The notes under the pieces are model-generated. The model made no database searches. It had not been told where the DNA came from and saw nothing but the letters and a program-made list of their open reading frames with translations. A DNA stretch of 64,000 nucleotides. Origin: Bacillota bacterium (GTDB lineage: Bacteria > Bacillota > Clostridia > Lachnospirales > Lachnospiraceae). The stretch spans positions 1-64,000 of the forward strand of contig JAEYOY010000023.1 of assembly GCA_023411215.1 (NCBI GenBank). The letters run 5' to 3'. Made by a program: the position numbers and the translations under genes. Below, piece after piece: positions 35,605 through 44,351 of the stretch (the stretch's first letter is position 1; every line of letters starts with the position of its first letter).

Positions 35605-37638
35605 ATGGACAAAATAGTAAGTGTTATTATTCCTATCTATAACATAGAAAAACAGATCTGTCGGTGCATTGAGTCAATGATAACGCAGACCTATCATAAT
35701 TTGGAGATAATCTTGGTGGATGATGGTTCAACAGACAGCTGCCCCCAGATATGTGATGAATATGCTAGGATGGATTCTAGAATAAAAGTAATACATAAGA
35801 GGAATGGAGGTCCCACCGATTCTAAAAATATAGGATTGAATGTTGCCACAGGTGATTATGTTTATATTCTTAACGGCGATGACTATGTGGCTAGCACCTT
35901 AATTGAGGTTGCCTTAGAAAATGCAGTAGCAACCTCGGCGGATCTGGTTCTATTTAGTTATAATAAAATAGATGAATTTGATAACTTATTGTCCCCGGTT
36001 AGATTTAAACCTGTAATACAGGAACTAGGGGACCATAACAGATTAGGATATATTGTAAACAACCTTCAGCAATACAATTCAGGCTGGGAAGTTGGAAACA
36101 GGCTGTTTAAGACAGATTTGATTCGAAAGAACAATTTATTCTTTTGGGATCACAAATTAATTCTAGCAGAGGATCTTGGATTTTCCTTGAATTATACATT
36201 ACATGTTAAAAAGCTTGCCTGCATACCCGAAGTGTTATATTACTATCGGATTCGAAACGGTTCTGACCGGTCACAGTCACCAACAGAACCAATGATCATG
36301 GAAGCTTATGAGTTGTGTAAGCTTGTGGAAGATAAGATAAAGACTTCTTTTAAAAACTCTAAGATGGAAAAGGATTTTTCAATACTATTTTTTGCCTTAA
36401 TGAATGAACAACTAAGTAAATTAAACTTTAATAATTATAGAGACTCCTTATCTTCCATGAATGATAAAAAGCTATTCTATCAACAAAATAGACGGGTTAT
36501 TACTAAGTTTTTATCATTAATGAGGTATTATGGTACTGCACTGGGACTAGCATACCTAATGCAATGCATTTTTACCTCTAGGAAAATAGATAAAACAGGA
36601 ATTTTTATCATTCATATGATTAACAAGTCAAAAAAAATCTCGGAGACCTTTCAATACAATAAAGCAAAATTATTTTCTAAAAAACGTCTATTTTTAATTG
36701 GTTGCGAAGATTTCTGGAATCTAGGAGATCATCATATCGCAATCTCAGAGATTGAATATCTGCATAAGATATTGCCGGATTATGCGATTATCGAGATCGC
36801 TGCTTCCAGATATTTTGCTGTTAATCGTTTGCTACCGTTCGTTATTAGACGAAAAGATATCATCTGCATGCATGGTGGGGGGAATGTTGGAAACTTTTAT
36901 ATGCTAGCGGAACATATCCGAAGAGATCTTATGAAAAAATTCCGAAATAATGAGAAGGTTATATTTCCCCAAACAATCCATTATGATTGCTCCGACATGG
37001 GAAAAGCGGAATTGGTAAAGGATCAAAGCAGTATAAAAAAGACCAAAAACTTGACCTTATGCATAAGAGAACATTATTCCTATGAACTGGCTAAACAATA
37101 TTTTGATTGCAAGGTGCTATTAACACCGGATATCGTATTATTCTCTAATTATATTGATCAATTCAAATTGGATCGGAAGGGAGTAGTTCTTCTTCTGCGA
37201 AATGATTTAGAAGGTGTTATAACTGGCCAGGATAAACAGTTCATTGAGAAGATTGCACAGAGATATACGTCGGAAATTCGAATGAATGATACACAATTAA
37301 TTACAGATATTAATGTTTATGACAGAAAAGAAGTGGTGGAAGCGTTTGTTGGCAAAATTGCAGAAGCTGAATTTGTCATAACGGATCGCTTACACGGTAT
37401 GGTATTTTGTGCAATTACGAAAACCCCATGTATTGTATTACCAAATTACAATCATAAAGTAGAGGGCGTCTATGAATGGCTTTCAAAATTAGAATATATC
37501 ATAATGATTAATCATTTGAGTGAGTTGGAGGAAGCAATCAGAAAGCTACAAAAAATTGAGAGGATAACATATGACAATACGACCATACTAGAAGAGTTTG
37601 ATGTTCTGACGAAATTACTAAAGAGTAAAGTCAAGTGA
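35605..37638 (+). CDS. GT2 glycosyltransferase fused to polysaccharide pyruvyltransferase, copy 1
   Basis: 677 residues. The N-terminal GT2 domain (about 1-240) has SVIIPIYNIE and VDDGSTD, but NGDD at 90-93 where DxDD is usual, and PTDSKN at 70-75 in place of the S-x-A-R-N motif. The C-terminal domain (about 355-640) matches polysaccharide pyruvyltransferases: NLGDHHI (372-378), MHGGGNVGN and TDRLHGMVF. It would add a ketal pyruvate to a polymer sugar. The GT motifs appear weakened while the pyruvyltransferase motifs are intact. A tandem paralogue follows. Confidence 0.8.
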   Translation: MDKIVSVIIPIYNIEKQICRCIESMITQTYHNLEIILVDDGSTDSCPQICDEYARMDSRIKVIHKRNGGPTDSKNIGLNVATGDYVYILNGDDYVASTLIEVALENAVATSADLVLFSYNKIDEFDNLLSPVRFKPVIQELGDHNRLGYIVNNLQQYNSGWEVGNRLFKTDLIRKNNLFFWDHKLILAEDLGFSLNYTLHVKKLACIPEVLYYYRIRNGSDRSQSPTEPMIMEAYELCKLVEDKIKTSFKNSKMEKDFSILFFALMNEQLSKLNFNNYRDSLSSMNDKKLFYQQNRRVITKFLSLMRYYGTALGLAYLMQCIFTSRKIDKTGIFIIHMINKSKKISETFQYNKAKLFSKKRLFLIGCEDFWNLGDHHIAISEIEYLHKILPDYAIIEIAASRYFAVNRLLPFVIRRKDIICMHGGGNVGNFYMLAEHIRRDLMKKFRNNEKVIFPQTIHYDCSDMGKAELVKDQSSIKKTKNLTLCIREHYSYELAKQYFDCKVLLTPDIVLFSNYIDQFKLDRKGVVLLLRNDLEGVITGQDKQFIEKIAQRYTSEIRMNDTQLITDINVYDRKEVVEAFVGKIAEAEFVITDRLHGMVFCAITKTPCIVLPNYNHKVEGVYEWLSKLEYIIMINHLSELEEAIRKLQKIERITYDNTTILEEFDVLTKLLKSKVK

Positions 37639-37693
37639 ATAGATTATTCCTATTTATCATACATTGACATGATAGGATGCTTCTGATTCATGA

Positions 37694-37726
37694 CAATAGA
37701 AAGCTCGCAAAGCGTGCTTTCTATCG
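37694..37726 (+). repeat. dispersed hairpin repeat, copy 2
   Basis: CAATAGAAAGC / GCTTTCTATCG stem with the loop TCGCAAAGCGT, between the two fusion genes. Same family as 19411-19443 and 53338-53370. Confidence 0.6.
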
Positions 37727-37758
37727 TTTGCACGATACGAAGGAAGGGGGTAAGAATG

Positions 37759-39818
37759 TGGATATAAAAGTAAGTGTCATTATACCGATTTATAAAGTGG
37801 AACAATACATTCGTCGTTGTATTGATTCAGCCATTGCTCAAACACATCGTAATTTAGAAATTATATTAGTGGATGATGGTTCTCCTGACAATTGTCCTCA
37901 AATCTGCGATGATTATGCCAAGCTTGATCAGAGAATCAAGGTAATACATAAATCAAATGGAGGTCTATCTGATGCAAGAAATGCAGGCTTGAAAGTATTT
38001 ACCGGTGATTATGTTTATTTCTTTGACGGGGATGATTATATTGAGAGCAATTTGATAGAAATAGCGTTACATAATGCAGTTGTAACCTCTGCGGATTTGG
38101 TCGTTTTTAACTATGATAGAGTAGATGAAAATGACAACTTGTTAGCAATTAGCAATTTTAAAACAGGAATATATCAAATTGAAGATCATAACAGAGTGGA
38201 TTATATTGTGAATAACCTTGCAAAATATACATCCGGTTGGGAAGCCTGGAACAGGCTTTTTAAATCAGATATCATCAGGAAGTATAATTTGCTATTTTGG
38301 GACAATAAATTGATTTTCGCAGAAGACTTTGGATTTTCCTTAAATTTTGCATTGCATGTCAAAAAAATCACCTGTATCTCTGAAGTGCTATATCATTACC
38401 TCATCAGAGAAAACTCTATTATGTCGCAGGCAGCAAAAGATCCCAGACTTTCCGCATCGATCGCTTTAAGTAAGCTGGTGGAAGAAAAGATTACAAAATC
38501 CTTCCGTAATTCTATTCTATACAAGGAATTTCCAATATTATTTTATAGTATAATGTACGAACAGCTCAGAGGGGTCACGAAAGCTAACTACAAAAAATCA
38601 ATTTTATCAATCAATGATAAAGAGTATTTTTATAACAACTTGAAACGAGTTACGAGAAGACCTATTTCAATATTAAAGCATTATGGGGGTGTTAGAGGCT
38701 TTGTAGTTTTATTGATTTGTACTATTTTGATTACACGGAAGTTTGATAACCTTAATGTCCGTATTATTGAATCGTATAAAAAGAGATGGAAGCTATCAGA
38801 GGTTTTTGAAAACAACAAAGCAAAGATGTTTTCAAAAAGACGCATTTTCTTAATTGGAACCGAGGATTTTAAGGATCTGAAAGACCACCATATAGCGATT
38901 TCTGAGATGGAATATCTTCAGAATACCTTTCCGGATTATTCAATCATTGAAATCACTGCCTCAGAGTATCTAATGGTTCGCCATCTACTCTCGTTTATTA
39001 TCAAAAATAGAGATTTGATATGTATACCGGGAGGTGGGAATATGGAAAATGTGAATTCCCTTGCAGAGTGCATTCGAGGAGATGTTATGAAAAAATATAG
39101 GAATAACAGGAAAGTAATATTTCCTCAAACGATTCATTATGATTCCTCGGAGGAGGGGATACTGCAATTAGTAAGAGACCAAAGTTTTATAAAAAAATGT
39201 AAAAATGTAATCTTATGTGTCAGAGAACAATCCTCCTATGAATTAGCAAAACAATACTTTGACTGTAATGTGGTTATGATACCGGATATATTACTTTATT
39301 CAAATTATAATAAACAATTTGGCTTTGAAAGAAATGGAGCGGTACTTCTCTTGCATAATGACATAGAAGGAGCATTATCCAGGCAGGACAAGCTACTGAT
39401 TGGAAATGTAGTTCAACAATACAGTAAGAACATCCAATTTAATGATACAATATTGAATTCTAATATCAGTGTTTTTGATAGAAAAGAAGTGATTGCTTCC
39501 TTTGTAAAAAAAATTGCCAAAGCGAAAATGGTAGTTACAGATCACTTGCATGGCATGTTATTTTGTGTAATTACGCAGACCCCATGTATTGTTCTACCTG
39601 ATTATAAAGAAAAGATAGAGGAAGTTTATGAATGGGTTTCGAAATTAGGATATATAAAAATGATTTCTAATATCAGTGAGTTGGATGAAGCAGTTCAAGA
39701 ATTCTCTAGAATTAAGAATATCGAATATGATAATTCTGGTATAATGGAAGGCTTTGATGTCCTGACAAAAATACTGCAAGAGGAAACAGCGGGCGGTTTC
39801 GCTTTTGGTAAACGATAG
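37759..39818 (+). CDS. GT2 glycosyltransferase fused to polysaccharide pyruvyltransferase, copy 2
   Basis: 686 residues, colinear with the upstream gene and its tandem duplicate. The GT2 motifs are canonical: VDDGSPD, SDARNAG at 71-77 and DGDD at 90-93, and AED at about 189. The pyruvyltransferase half has changed motifs: DLKDHHI where copy 1 has NLGDHHI, and TDHLHG where copy 1 has TDRLHG. Start placed at GTG 37759 with AAGGAAGGGGG seven bases upstream and in exact register with copy 1; the ATG at 37677 is too early. The C-terminal tail differs from copy 1. Confidence 0.8.
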
Positions 39819-39856
39819 AAGCGCGTTTTTTGATCTTTCTATTTTCATTAATAATA

Positions 39857-39901
39857 AACCTGATACAAGACAGACCAAATAAGTCCTTTCTGTATCAGGT
39901 T
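39857..39901. terminator. terminator-like hairpin between convergent genes
   Basis: Eleven-base perfect stem AACCTGATACA / TGTATCAGGTT in the gap between the convergent fusion gene and the beta-helix gene. T tracts are short, so termination is plausible but unproved. Confidence 0.6.
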
Positions 39902-39946
39902 CATTAAACCATATAATTTAATTATCTAAAAATGTAATTTGTATTG

Positions 39947-41731
39947 TTATAGAACGATAATATCATAGATAGAGGTTTTCCCTCCTTCTATATATGTGTT
40001 TGTAAACATGGGTATAATGTTATTGGTTAATACTATTTTTTGAGTTGTCTGATCGGATATAGCCATATAATAAAATGATTTCATAGCACTGGATGATGGA
40101 TAAGATACATAATTATTTGAAAATGTAAACACATATCCAACCATTGTTGTTCCGTTTAACATAAAGAGGGTCTCATTTGATGTGCTGGGTGATTGACAGA
40201 TTATTGTGTTATTATCTATCGTTACGTCGGTGATAAGTGTTTTATTGTAAAACTCAAACATAGTTGAAATTGAACCATTGAAGGTTACCATATTTTTTTG
40301 AAATGAAATTATGGAGCTGCCTAATCGCTTGGTTACTGCGTTAACCGTAATCGTATTGTTGTTTACTACTGCGTTATTATAAAATAAAGCTTCGGTTACG
40401 TTTGTATTACATGTAATGTCATTATAGGTAATGTTTATATATCCATCTGAGATTCCACCAAAATTAGCGGTAGGACTATTTTTTATTTCTATTGTATTAT
40501 TTGCAACATTGATATTGTTATCTACAACAGAACCTTTTAGCAAAAACACTGGGTTTGAATTAGTAAGAGGTATAAAGTTAATTGTATTATTATCGATGGT
40601 GACATTTTTTGAATCGCCGATGGCTATTGCAGCATAATCGGCAGCAACATTTAAAGTGTTTCCGGAAAATGTTACGTTATCTAAGCCAAAGCCATCATAT
40701 CCCAAACTAACACCAAGTGTTCTAGGTTTTGATACCATACCTGCTATCGCATTAATATTATTGTTTGATACAGTAATATTAGTGATAGTAGTGGTTGATC
40801 CGGTGAAGGAAGCGATTATCTCATCATGGCAATTTGAAGTAGCTGTATTATTTGTAAATAATAAATCAGAAGCACCATGATTATAGATGTCTCGAAATTC
40901 TGCACATACACCTGCATTGGTATCCGCTAAGTTAATGAAAGTTGAATTTTGTATTGTTATATTATGCCATCCAGTAAAAAGATCCAGATTGCTATATTCA
41001 ATATCATGCGAAATACCATATGGTATTACGGTGGAAGGTATAGTGAAAGAACAATTATCTACAGTTACATTTGATGCATTCATAATTACAAACTGAGTTT
41101 TATATCCAACCGGCCTGGTCTCTCTTGCTTCTATATTTAATGCATTGATATTAATATTGCTTGCTTCCACATTAAAGTACCATTCGAAATAGTTGGAAGT
41201 GCTTCTATAATCATTGTCGGTAAACAAGGTAGCATTATTACCAAAGATAGTAACACCGGAGGTCTGCATAGTGATAATATTATTTGTTTTATAAGCTGTA
41301 TTTGACTCAAAGACTACAGCATCGGCACCACTATTAAGTGCTTTATTGATAGCTGCAGTGTCATCATGAATTCCATCACCGTAAGCGCCAAAATCTTTAA
41401 TGTATACAACCTTTTGATAACCTTCTATAGGTGATATATCAGTTGGTGTCGGTGTAGCAGTCGGTGCTGGTGTAGCAGTCGGTGCTGGTGTCGCAGTTGG
41501 TGCTGGTGTAGCAGTTGGTCTTGGTGTCGCAGTCGGTGTTGGCTTCACGGTTGGTGTCGGTTTAACAGTTGGTGTTGGTGTTATTGTAATAACATTCTTC
41601 TTTCCACCGTTACGTCTATTGTTTGTAAATGTTTTTGCGGTTGCTATACTGGATGTGCCCAATAATAAAATAAATATTATACTAAGCAAAACAGGAAAAA
41701 CGCGTTTAAAAAAAGCTTTAAAAAAAATCAT
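39947..41731 (-). CDS. secreted right-handed beta-helix protein, pectate-lyase-3 superfamily
   Basis: 594 residues. A signal peptide (about 1-30) is followed by a Pro-Thr repeat linker (about 51-97), then a parallel beta-helix. The start of the helix, IKDFGAYGDGIHDDTAAINK (about 110-129), matches the N-cap of the pectate-lyase/GH28-like superfamily, and many later N-x-N-I-repeats (VTIDNNTINF and so on) fit coils. Catalytic residues cannot be fixed from sequence alone. It probably binds or cleaves a polysaccharide outside the cell. It is the only minus-strand gene in the polysaccharide locus and is preceded by two cyclic-di-GMP riboswitches. AAGGAGG precedes the ATG. Confidence 0.82.
   Translation of the reverse strand: MIFFKAFFKRVFPVLLSIIFILLLGTSSIATAKTFTNNRRNGGKKNVITITPTPTVKPTPTVKPTPTATPRPTATPAPTATPAPTATPAPTATPTPTDISPIEGYQKVVYIKDFGAYGDGIHDDTAAINKALNSGADAVVFESNTAYKTNNIITMQTSGVTIFGNNATLFTDNDYRSTSNYFEWYFNVEASNININALNIEARETRPVGYKTQFVIMNASNVTVDNCSFTIPSTVIPYGISHDIEYSNLDLFTGWHNITIQNSTFINLADTNAGVCAEFRDIYNHGASDLLFTNNTATSNCHDEIIASFTGSTTTITNITVSNNNINAIAGMVSKPRTLGVSLGYDGFGLDNVTFSGNTLNVAADYAAIAIGDSKNVTIDNNTINFIPLTNSNPVFLLKGSVVDNNINVANNTIEIKNSPTANFGGISDGYINITYNDITCNTNVTEALFYNNAVVNNNTITVNAVTKRLGSSIISFQKNMVTFNGSISTMFEFYNKTLITDVTIDNNTIICQSPSTSNETLFMLNGTTMVGYVFTFSNNYVSYPSSSAMKSFYYMAISDQTTQKIVLTNNIIPMFTNTYIEGGKTSIYDIIVL
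41441..41581 (-). repeat. in-frame 18-base repeats encoding a Pro-Thr linker
   Basis: Repeats encoding TPAPTA-type units in the beta-helix gene, residues about 51-97. Such linkers separate a membrane- or wall-proximal segment from a catalytic domain and vary in copy number. Confidence 0.8.
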
Positions 41732-41805
41732 ATATCCTCCTTAAAATAACGATACTGATTAATTGATTCATCTCAATAGACATGATATCAATATCAATAT
41801 CAAAA

Positions 41806-41885
41806 CCGTGGCAACTGGCGATCATAGTCCATTGGACTTTAGACCCTAAGTTTTGCGTCCTTACTTTTCAGTAAGTTTGCGATTA
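41806..41885 (-). promoter_or_regulatory. cyclic-di-GMP-I (GEMM) riboswitch, copy A
   Basis: On the minus strand: GCAAAC, a stem capped by GAAA, then GGACGCAAAAC, GGGTCTAAAG and TATGATCGCCAGTTGCC, in the conserved order of the class I cyclic-di-GMP aptamer. It is the promoter-distal copy, ending about 75 bases before the beta-helix gene. No clear terminator follows, so control may be through translation or a structure I cannot resolve. Confidence 0.85.
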
Positions 41886-41943
41886 ACATGTTTGGTATTT
41901 TATGGAGCCTTTGCTTTAAGAACTCATTCCTCCTTATACATGC

Positions 41944-41974
41944 AAAAAACTCCTTGACAAAGATGCGCAAGAAG
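41944..41974 (-). terminator. riboswitch-linked intrinsic terminator
   Basis: On the minus strand: CTTCTTG, 11-base loop, CAAGGAG (seven pairs, one G-U), then six T. It lies between the two aptamers, directly after aptamer B, so ligand-dependent termination is likely. Confidence 0.65.
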
Positions 41975-41993
41975 TCTGTGGCCACCAATAAAT

Positions 41994-42070
41994 TAGGCAA
42001 CTGGCAATCATAGTCACGAAGACCTTAGACCCTTAGCTTTGCGTCCTTACCTTTCGATAAGATTGCTATT
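41994..42070 (-). promoter_or_regulatory. cyclic-di-GMP-I (GEMM) riboswitch, copy B
   Basis: On the minus strand: GCAAT, the stem CTTATCGAAAGGTAAG with a GAAA tetraloop, GGACGCAAAGC, GGGTCTAAGG and TATGATTGCCAGTTGCC. All conserved core elements of the aptamer are present and it is closer to consensus than copy A. It is the first aptamer of a tandem pair. Confidence 0.9.
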
Positions 42071-42310
42071 ATCTTTTTTAGTAATATTTGGTTTTACTGG
42101 ATGATTATACCATAAGTCGACATTGCTGTCACTAGCATTATTTTAACTAAAATTATTAAAGTATCCTATCCTAAGTCCTATCCATATGTGAAGGTACTTT
42201 AGCAGTTGCAATGAAGCTAAAATATACCAAATTACAACAAAACATACCTTGATGGACAGGAAAACATAGGTTACAATACAACATATTAACAATAAAATTA
42301 AATAAAAATG

Positions 42311-42358
42311 CAACAAGATTGCAAAAAACAAGATTACGATAGAACAAGATTACGATAA
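42311..42358. repeat. short tandem repeat
   Basis: A 16-base unit (AACAAGATTACGATAG) is repeated at 42327-42342 and 42343-42358, with a degenerate third copy starting at 42311. It lies about 100 bases before the priming transferase gene. The rest of 42071-42456 is AT-rich with no recognisable gene. Confidence 0.75.
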
Positions 42359-42456
42359 AGCAATACTAGAACATAAATTATAATAGCAACTTAGATATCG
42401 TATTAATTTACAAGGCTATGATATATATTAGCCGGAAGAAAAATCAGGAGGTGCAA

Positions 42457-43839
42457 ATGATAAGATTTTATCGGCATGTTAAAACTAATTTTACGTATAT
42501 GGTAAGTGATTTCTTGGTAGGGATATTAGCCTCTTTCCTTGCAGGAATTCTAACAGAAACAAACATATTTGCATCAAATGGATATTATTTTGTACTATGC
42601 ATATGCTTTAACTTAATATGTATGTTTTTAAATAAAGGGGCTACGCTTTATAATGTATATATATTCTTTTATCTGGATCGTATCATAAAATATATAACAC
42701 GGTCATTTTTAATTTCGACAGCAGTAGTATCAATCCTATTATTTTATGTAGGAAGGGCAGATGTAGAAATGGAGTTTTATTTTGTTTTTCTCATCTGTGA
42801 ATATATTTTATTAATGTTGAGTGCGTATACAGGGAGACTTTTTATAAAAAAAATCAGAAAATTTTATCCTCGCACCATTCTCCTGGGTGATATGCATAAA
42901 TACAAGAAATTTATCAATTATGTAAACAAGAGTAATTTAAACTTAAACATCATAGGATGCGTATCATTACATAGTGAAAAAGAAGGGTGCCTAGGGAGCA
43001 TAGATGAGTTGGAAAAAATAATCCATGATAATGCTGTTGATTATGTTTATATCATGGATCACAAAAGTGCTGAAATGTACTACAAGCCTTATATCCAAAT
43101 TTGTTTAGATATGGGGATTACTGTGGGTCTAATCTTTGACTTCTATTACTCTATTGATGCACATAGCTATGTTAGCAGTATTGGAGATTATCCTGTTCTT
43201 ACTTATCATACTGTAGTTTTAAACAGTGTCTCCAGAGCGATCAAAAGAACCATGGATATTGTGGGAAGTATTGTCGGGATCATTATTTTCTTTCCGCTTA
43301 TGCTGGCAGCAGCACTTGCCATAAAAATCGAAGATTTTAAAGGACCGATTTTATTTAAGCAGATACGAGTTGGTCAGAATGGACGACAATTCTACATATA
43401 TAAATTCCGTAGTATGTATACAAATGCAGAAGATAGAAAAAAAGAACTTATGAAATTAAATGAAATGAATAATGAGTTTATGTTTAAGATAAAAGATGAT
43501 CCCCGTATTACGAAAGTCGGTAAATTTATTCGAAAAACAAGTATTGATGAATTGCCACAGTTTTTTAATGTACTATTAGGTGATATGAGTTTGGTAGGTA
43601 CAAGACCTCCGACACTCGACGAAGTGAACAAGTATGAGACGAAGTATTGGCGGCGAGTTAGTATAAAACCTGGAATTACCGGAATGTGGCAGGTTAGTGG
43701 AAGAAGTAAAATAACAGATTTTGATGAAGTCGTTCGGTTGGATACGATTTACATAGACAAATGGGATATATTACTGGATTTTAAGATTATGTTTAAAACG
43801 GTACTTCAAATAATATTTAAAGATAAAGATGCTTATTAG
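42457..43839 (+). CDS. undecaprenyl-phosphate sugar phosphotransferase (priming glycosyltransferase)
   Basis: 460 residues. Four N-terminal membrane helices (about 10-125), a nucleotide-binding-like middle, a further helix (about 265-290), then the catalytic bacterial sugar transferase domain: FKQIRVGQNGRQFYIYKFRS, KTSIDELPQFFNVLLGDMSL, GTRPPT and KPGITGMWQVSGRS. It starts the lipid-linked repeat unit by moving a sugar phosphate to undecaprenyl phosphate. AGGAGGTG precedes ATG 42457; an upstream ATG at 42418 is rejected. Its position at the end of the locus and after the minus-strand gene suggests its own transcript. Confidence 0.92.
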   Translation: MIRFYRHVKTNFTYMVSDFLVGILASFLAGILTETNIFASNGYYFVLCICFNLICMFLNKGATLYNVYIFFYLDRIIKYITRSFLISTAVVSILLFYVGRADVEMEFYFVFLICEYILLMLSAYTGRLFIKKIRKFYPRTILLGDMHKYKKFINYVNKSNLNLNIIGCVSLHSEKEGCLGSIDELEKIIHDNAVDYVYIMDHKSAEMYYKPYIQICLDMGITVGLIFDFYYSIDAHSYVSSIGDYPVLTYHTVVLNSVSRAIKRTMDIVGSIVGIIIFFPLMLAAALAIKIEDFKGPILFKQIRVGQNGRQFYIYKFRSMYTNAEDRKKELMKLNEMNNEFMFKIKDDPRITKVGKFIRKTSIDELPQFFNVLLGDMSLVGTRPPTLDEVNKYETKYWRRVSIKPGITGMWQVSGRSKITDFDEVVRLDTIYIDKWDILLDFKIMFKTVLQIIFKDKDAY

Positions 43840-43937
43840 ATGGCTCAACCTGGACGATATTAATAAATACCCTATTTAAGTTATGCAAATCAGTATCCGG
43901 AGATTCAAAGCTTTATCAGAGCTTTAAGCAGAGAGGA

Positions 43938-44105
43938 GCAGAGGAGCAGAGGAGCATGCTGCAATACCTGATGAACATGGATGCAGGTACCGGATATATG
44001 CATGAAGGCGTTTTCTGCGATGACCCAACAAAATATACACGCTCCTAGTTTGCTTGGGCAAATTCGTTGTTTTCCCTTTTTGTTATGAGTTTATTCAATT
44101 TGTAG
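43938..44105 (+). pseudogene. C-terminal remnant of a GH125-type alpha-mannosidase
   Basis: The frame 0 translation reads MDAGTGYMHEGVFCDDPTKYTRS, an in-frame TAG, then FAWANSLFSLFVMSLFNL and a stop. In GH125 this region reads roughly AGTG-MHE-F...DP-KFTRSWFAWANSLF near the C-terminus, so the TAG replaces a tryptophan codon. An 8-base repeat (GAGGAGCA, three times, about 43934-43955) interrupts the upstream part. No longer frame is left. It is a relic of a glycosidase gene beside the polysaccharide locus. Confidence 0.75.
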
Positions 44106-44276
44106 AGCACTACCGGAGGTTTATCTTTCAGTAATAAAAATTACATTTTCAATAGATACGGGAACACGGGAATACCATGTTTAGTTCCCGACTTTAAAGA
44201 GAAAATATATTACAGCACACAACAAGAAAGAGATATCAAATAAATAGGTATATCATAAAAATTCAAAAACCATTAA

Positions 44277-44323
44277 TAATAAGAAGCAGCGAGAATGAGA
44301 AATCATTTCGCTGCTTCTTATTA
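44277..44323. terminator. strong bidirectional terminator
   Basis: A stem of about 20 pairs with one bulge: TAATAAGAAGCAGCGA pairs with TCGCTGCTTCTTATTA, loop GAAA with flanking AATGA/TCATT. It separates the plus-strand locus from the minus-strand MBL gene, with T-rich ends on both sides. Confidence 0.85.
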
Positions 44324-44351
44324 CATTCGATTGAGCTATCGACCGAATTGT

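Noticed and set aside
40431..41096. Plus-strand frames across the beta-helix gene
   Set aside because: The minus-strand gene has a signal peptide, a proline-threonine linker and beta-helix repeats; the plus-strand frames are simple complements.
41441..41581. Regular repeats as a CRISPR array
   Set aside because: They encode an in-frame Pro-Thr linker, follow codon boundaries and have no unique spacers.
43931..43955. GAGGAGCA triplication as a possible CRISPR-like or satellite repeat
   Set aside because: The unit is eight bases, only three copies occur and there are no spacers. It is better read as damage inside the GH125 relic.
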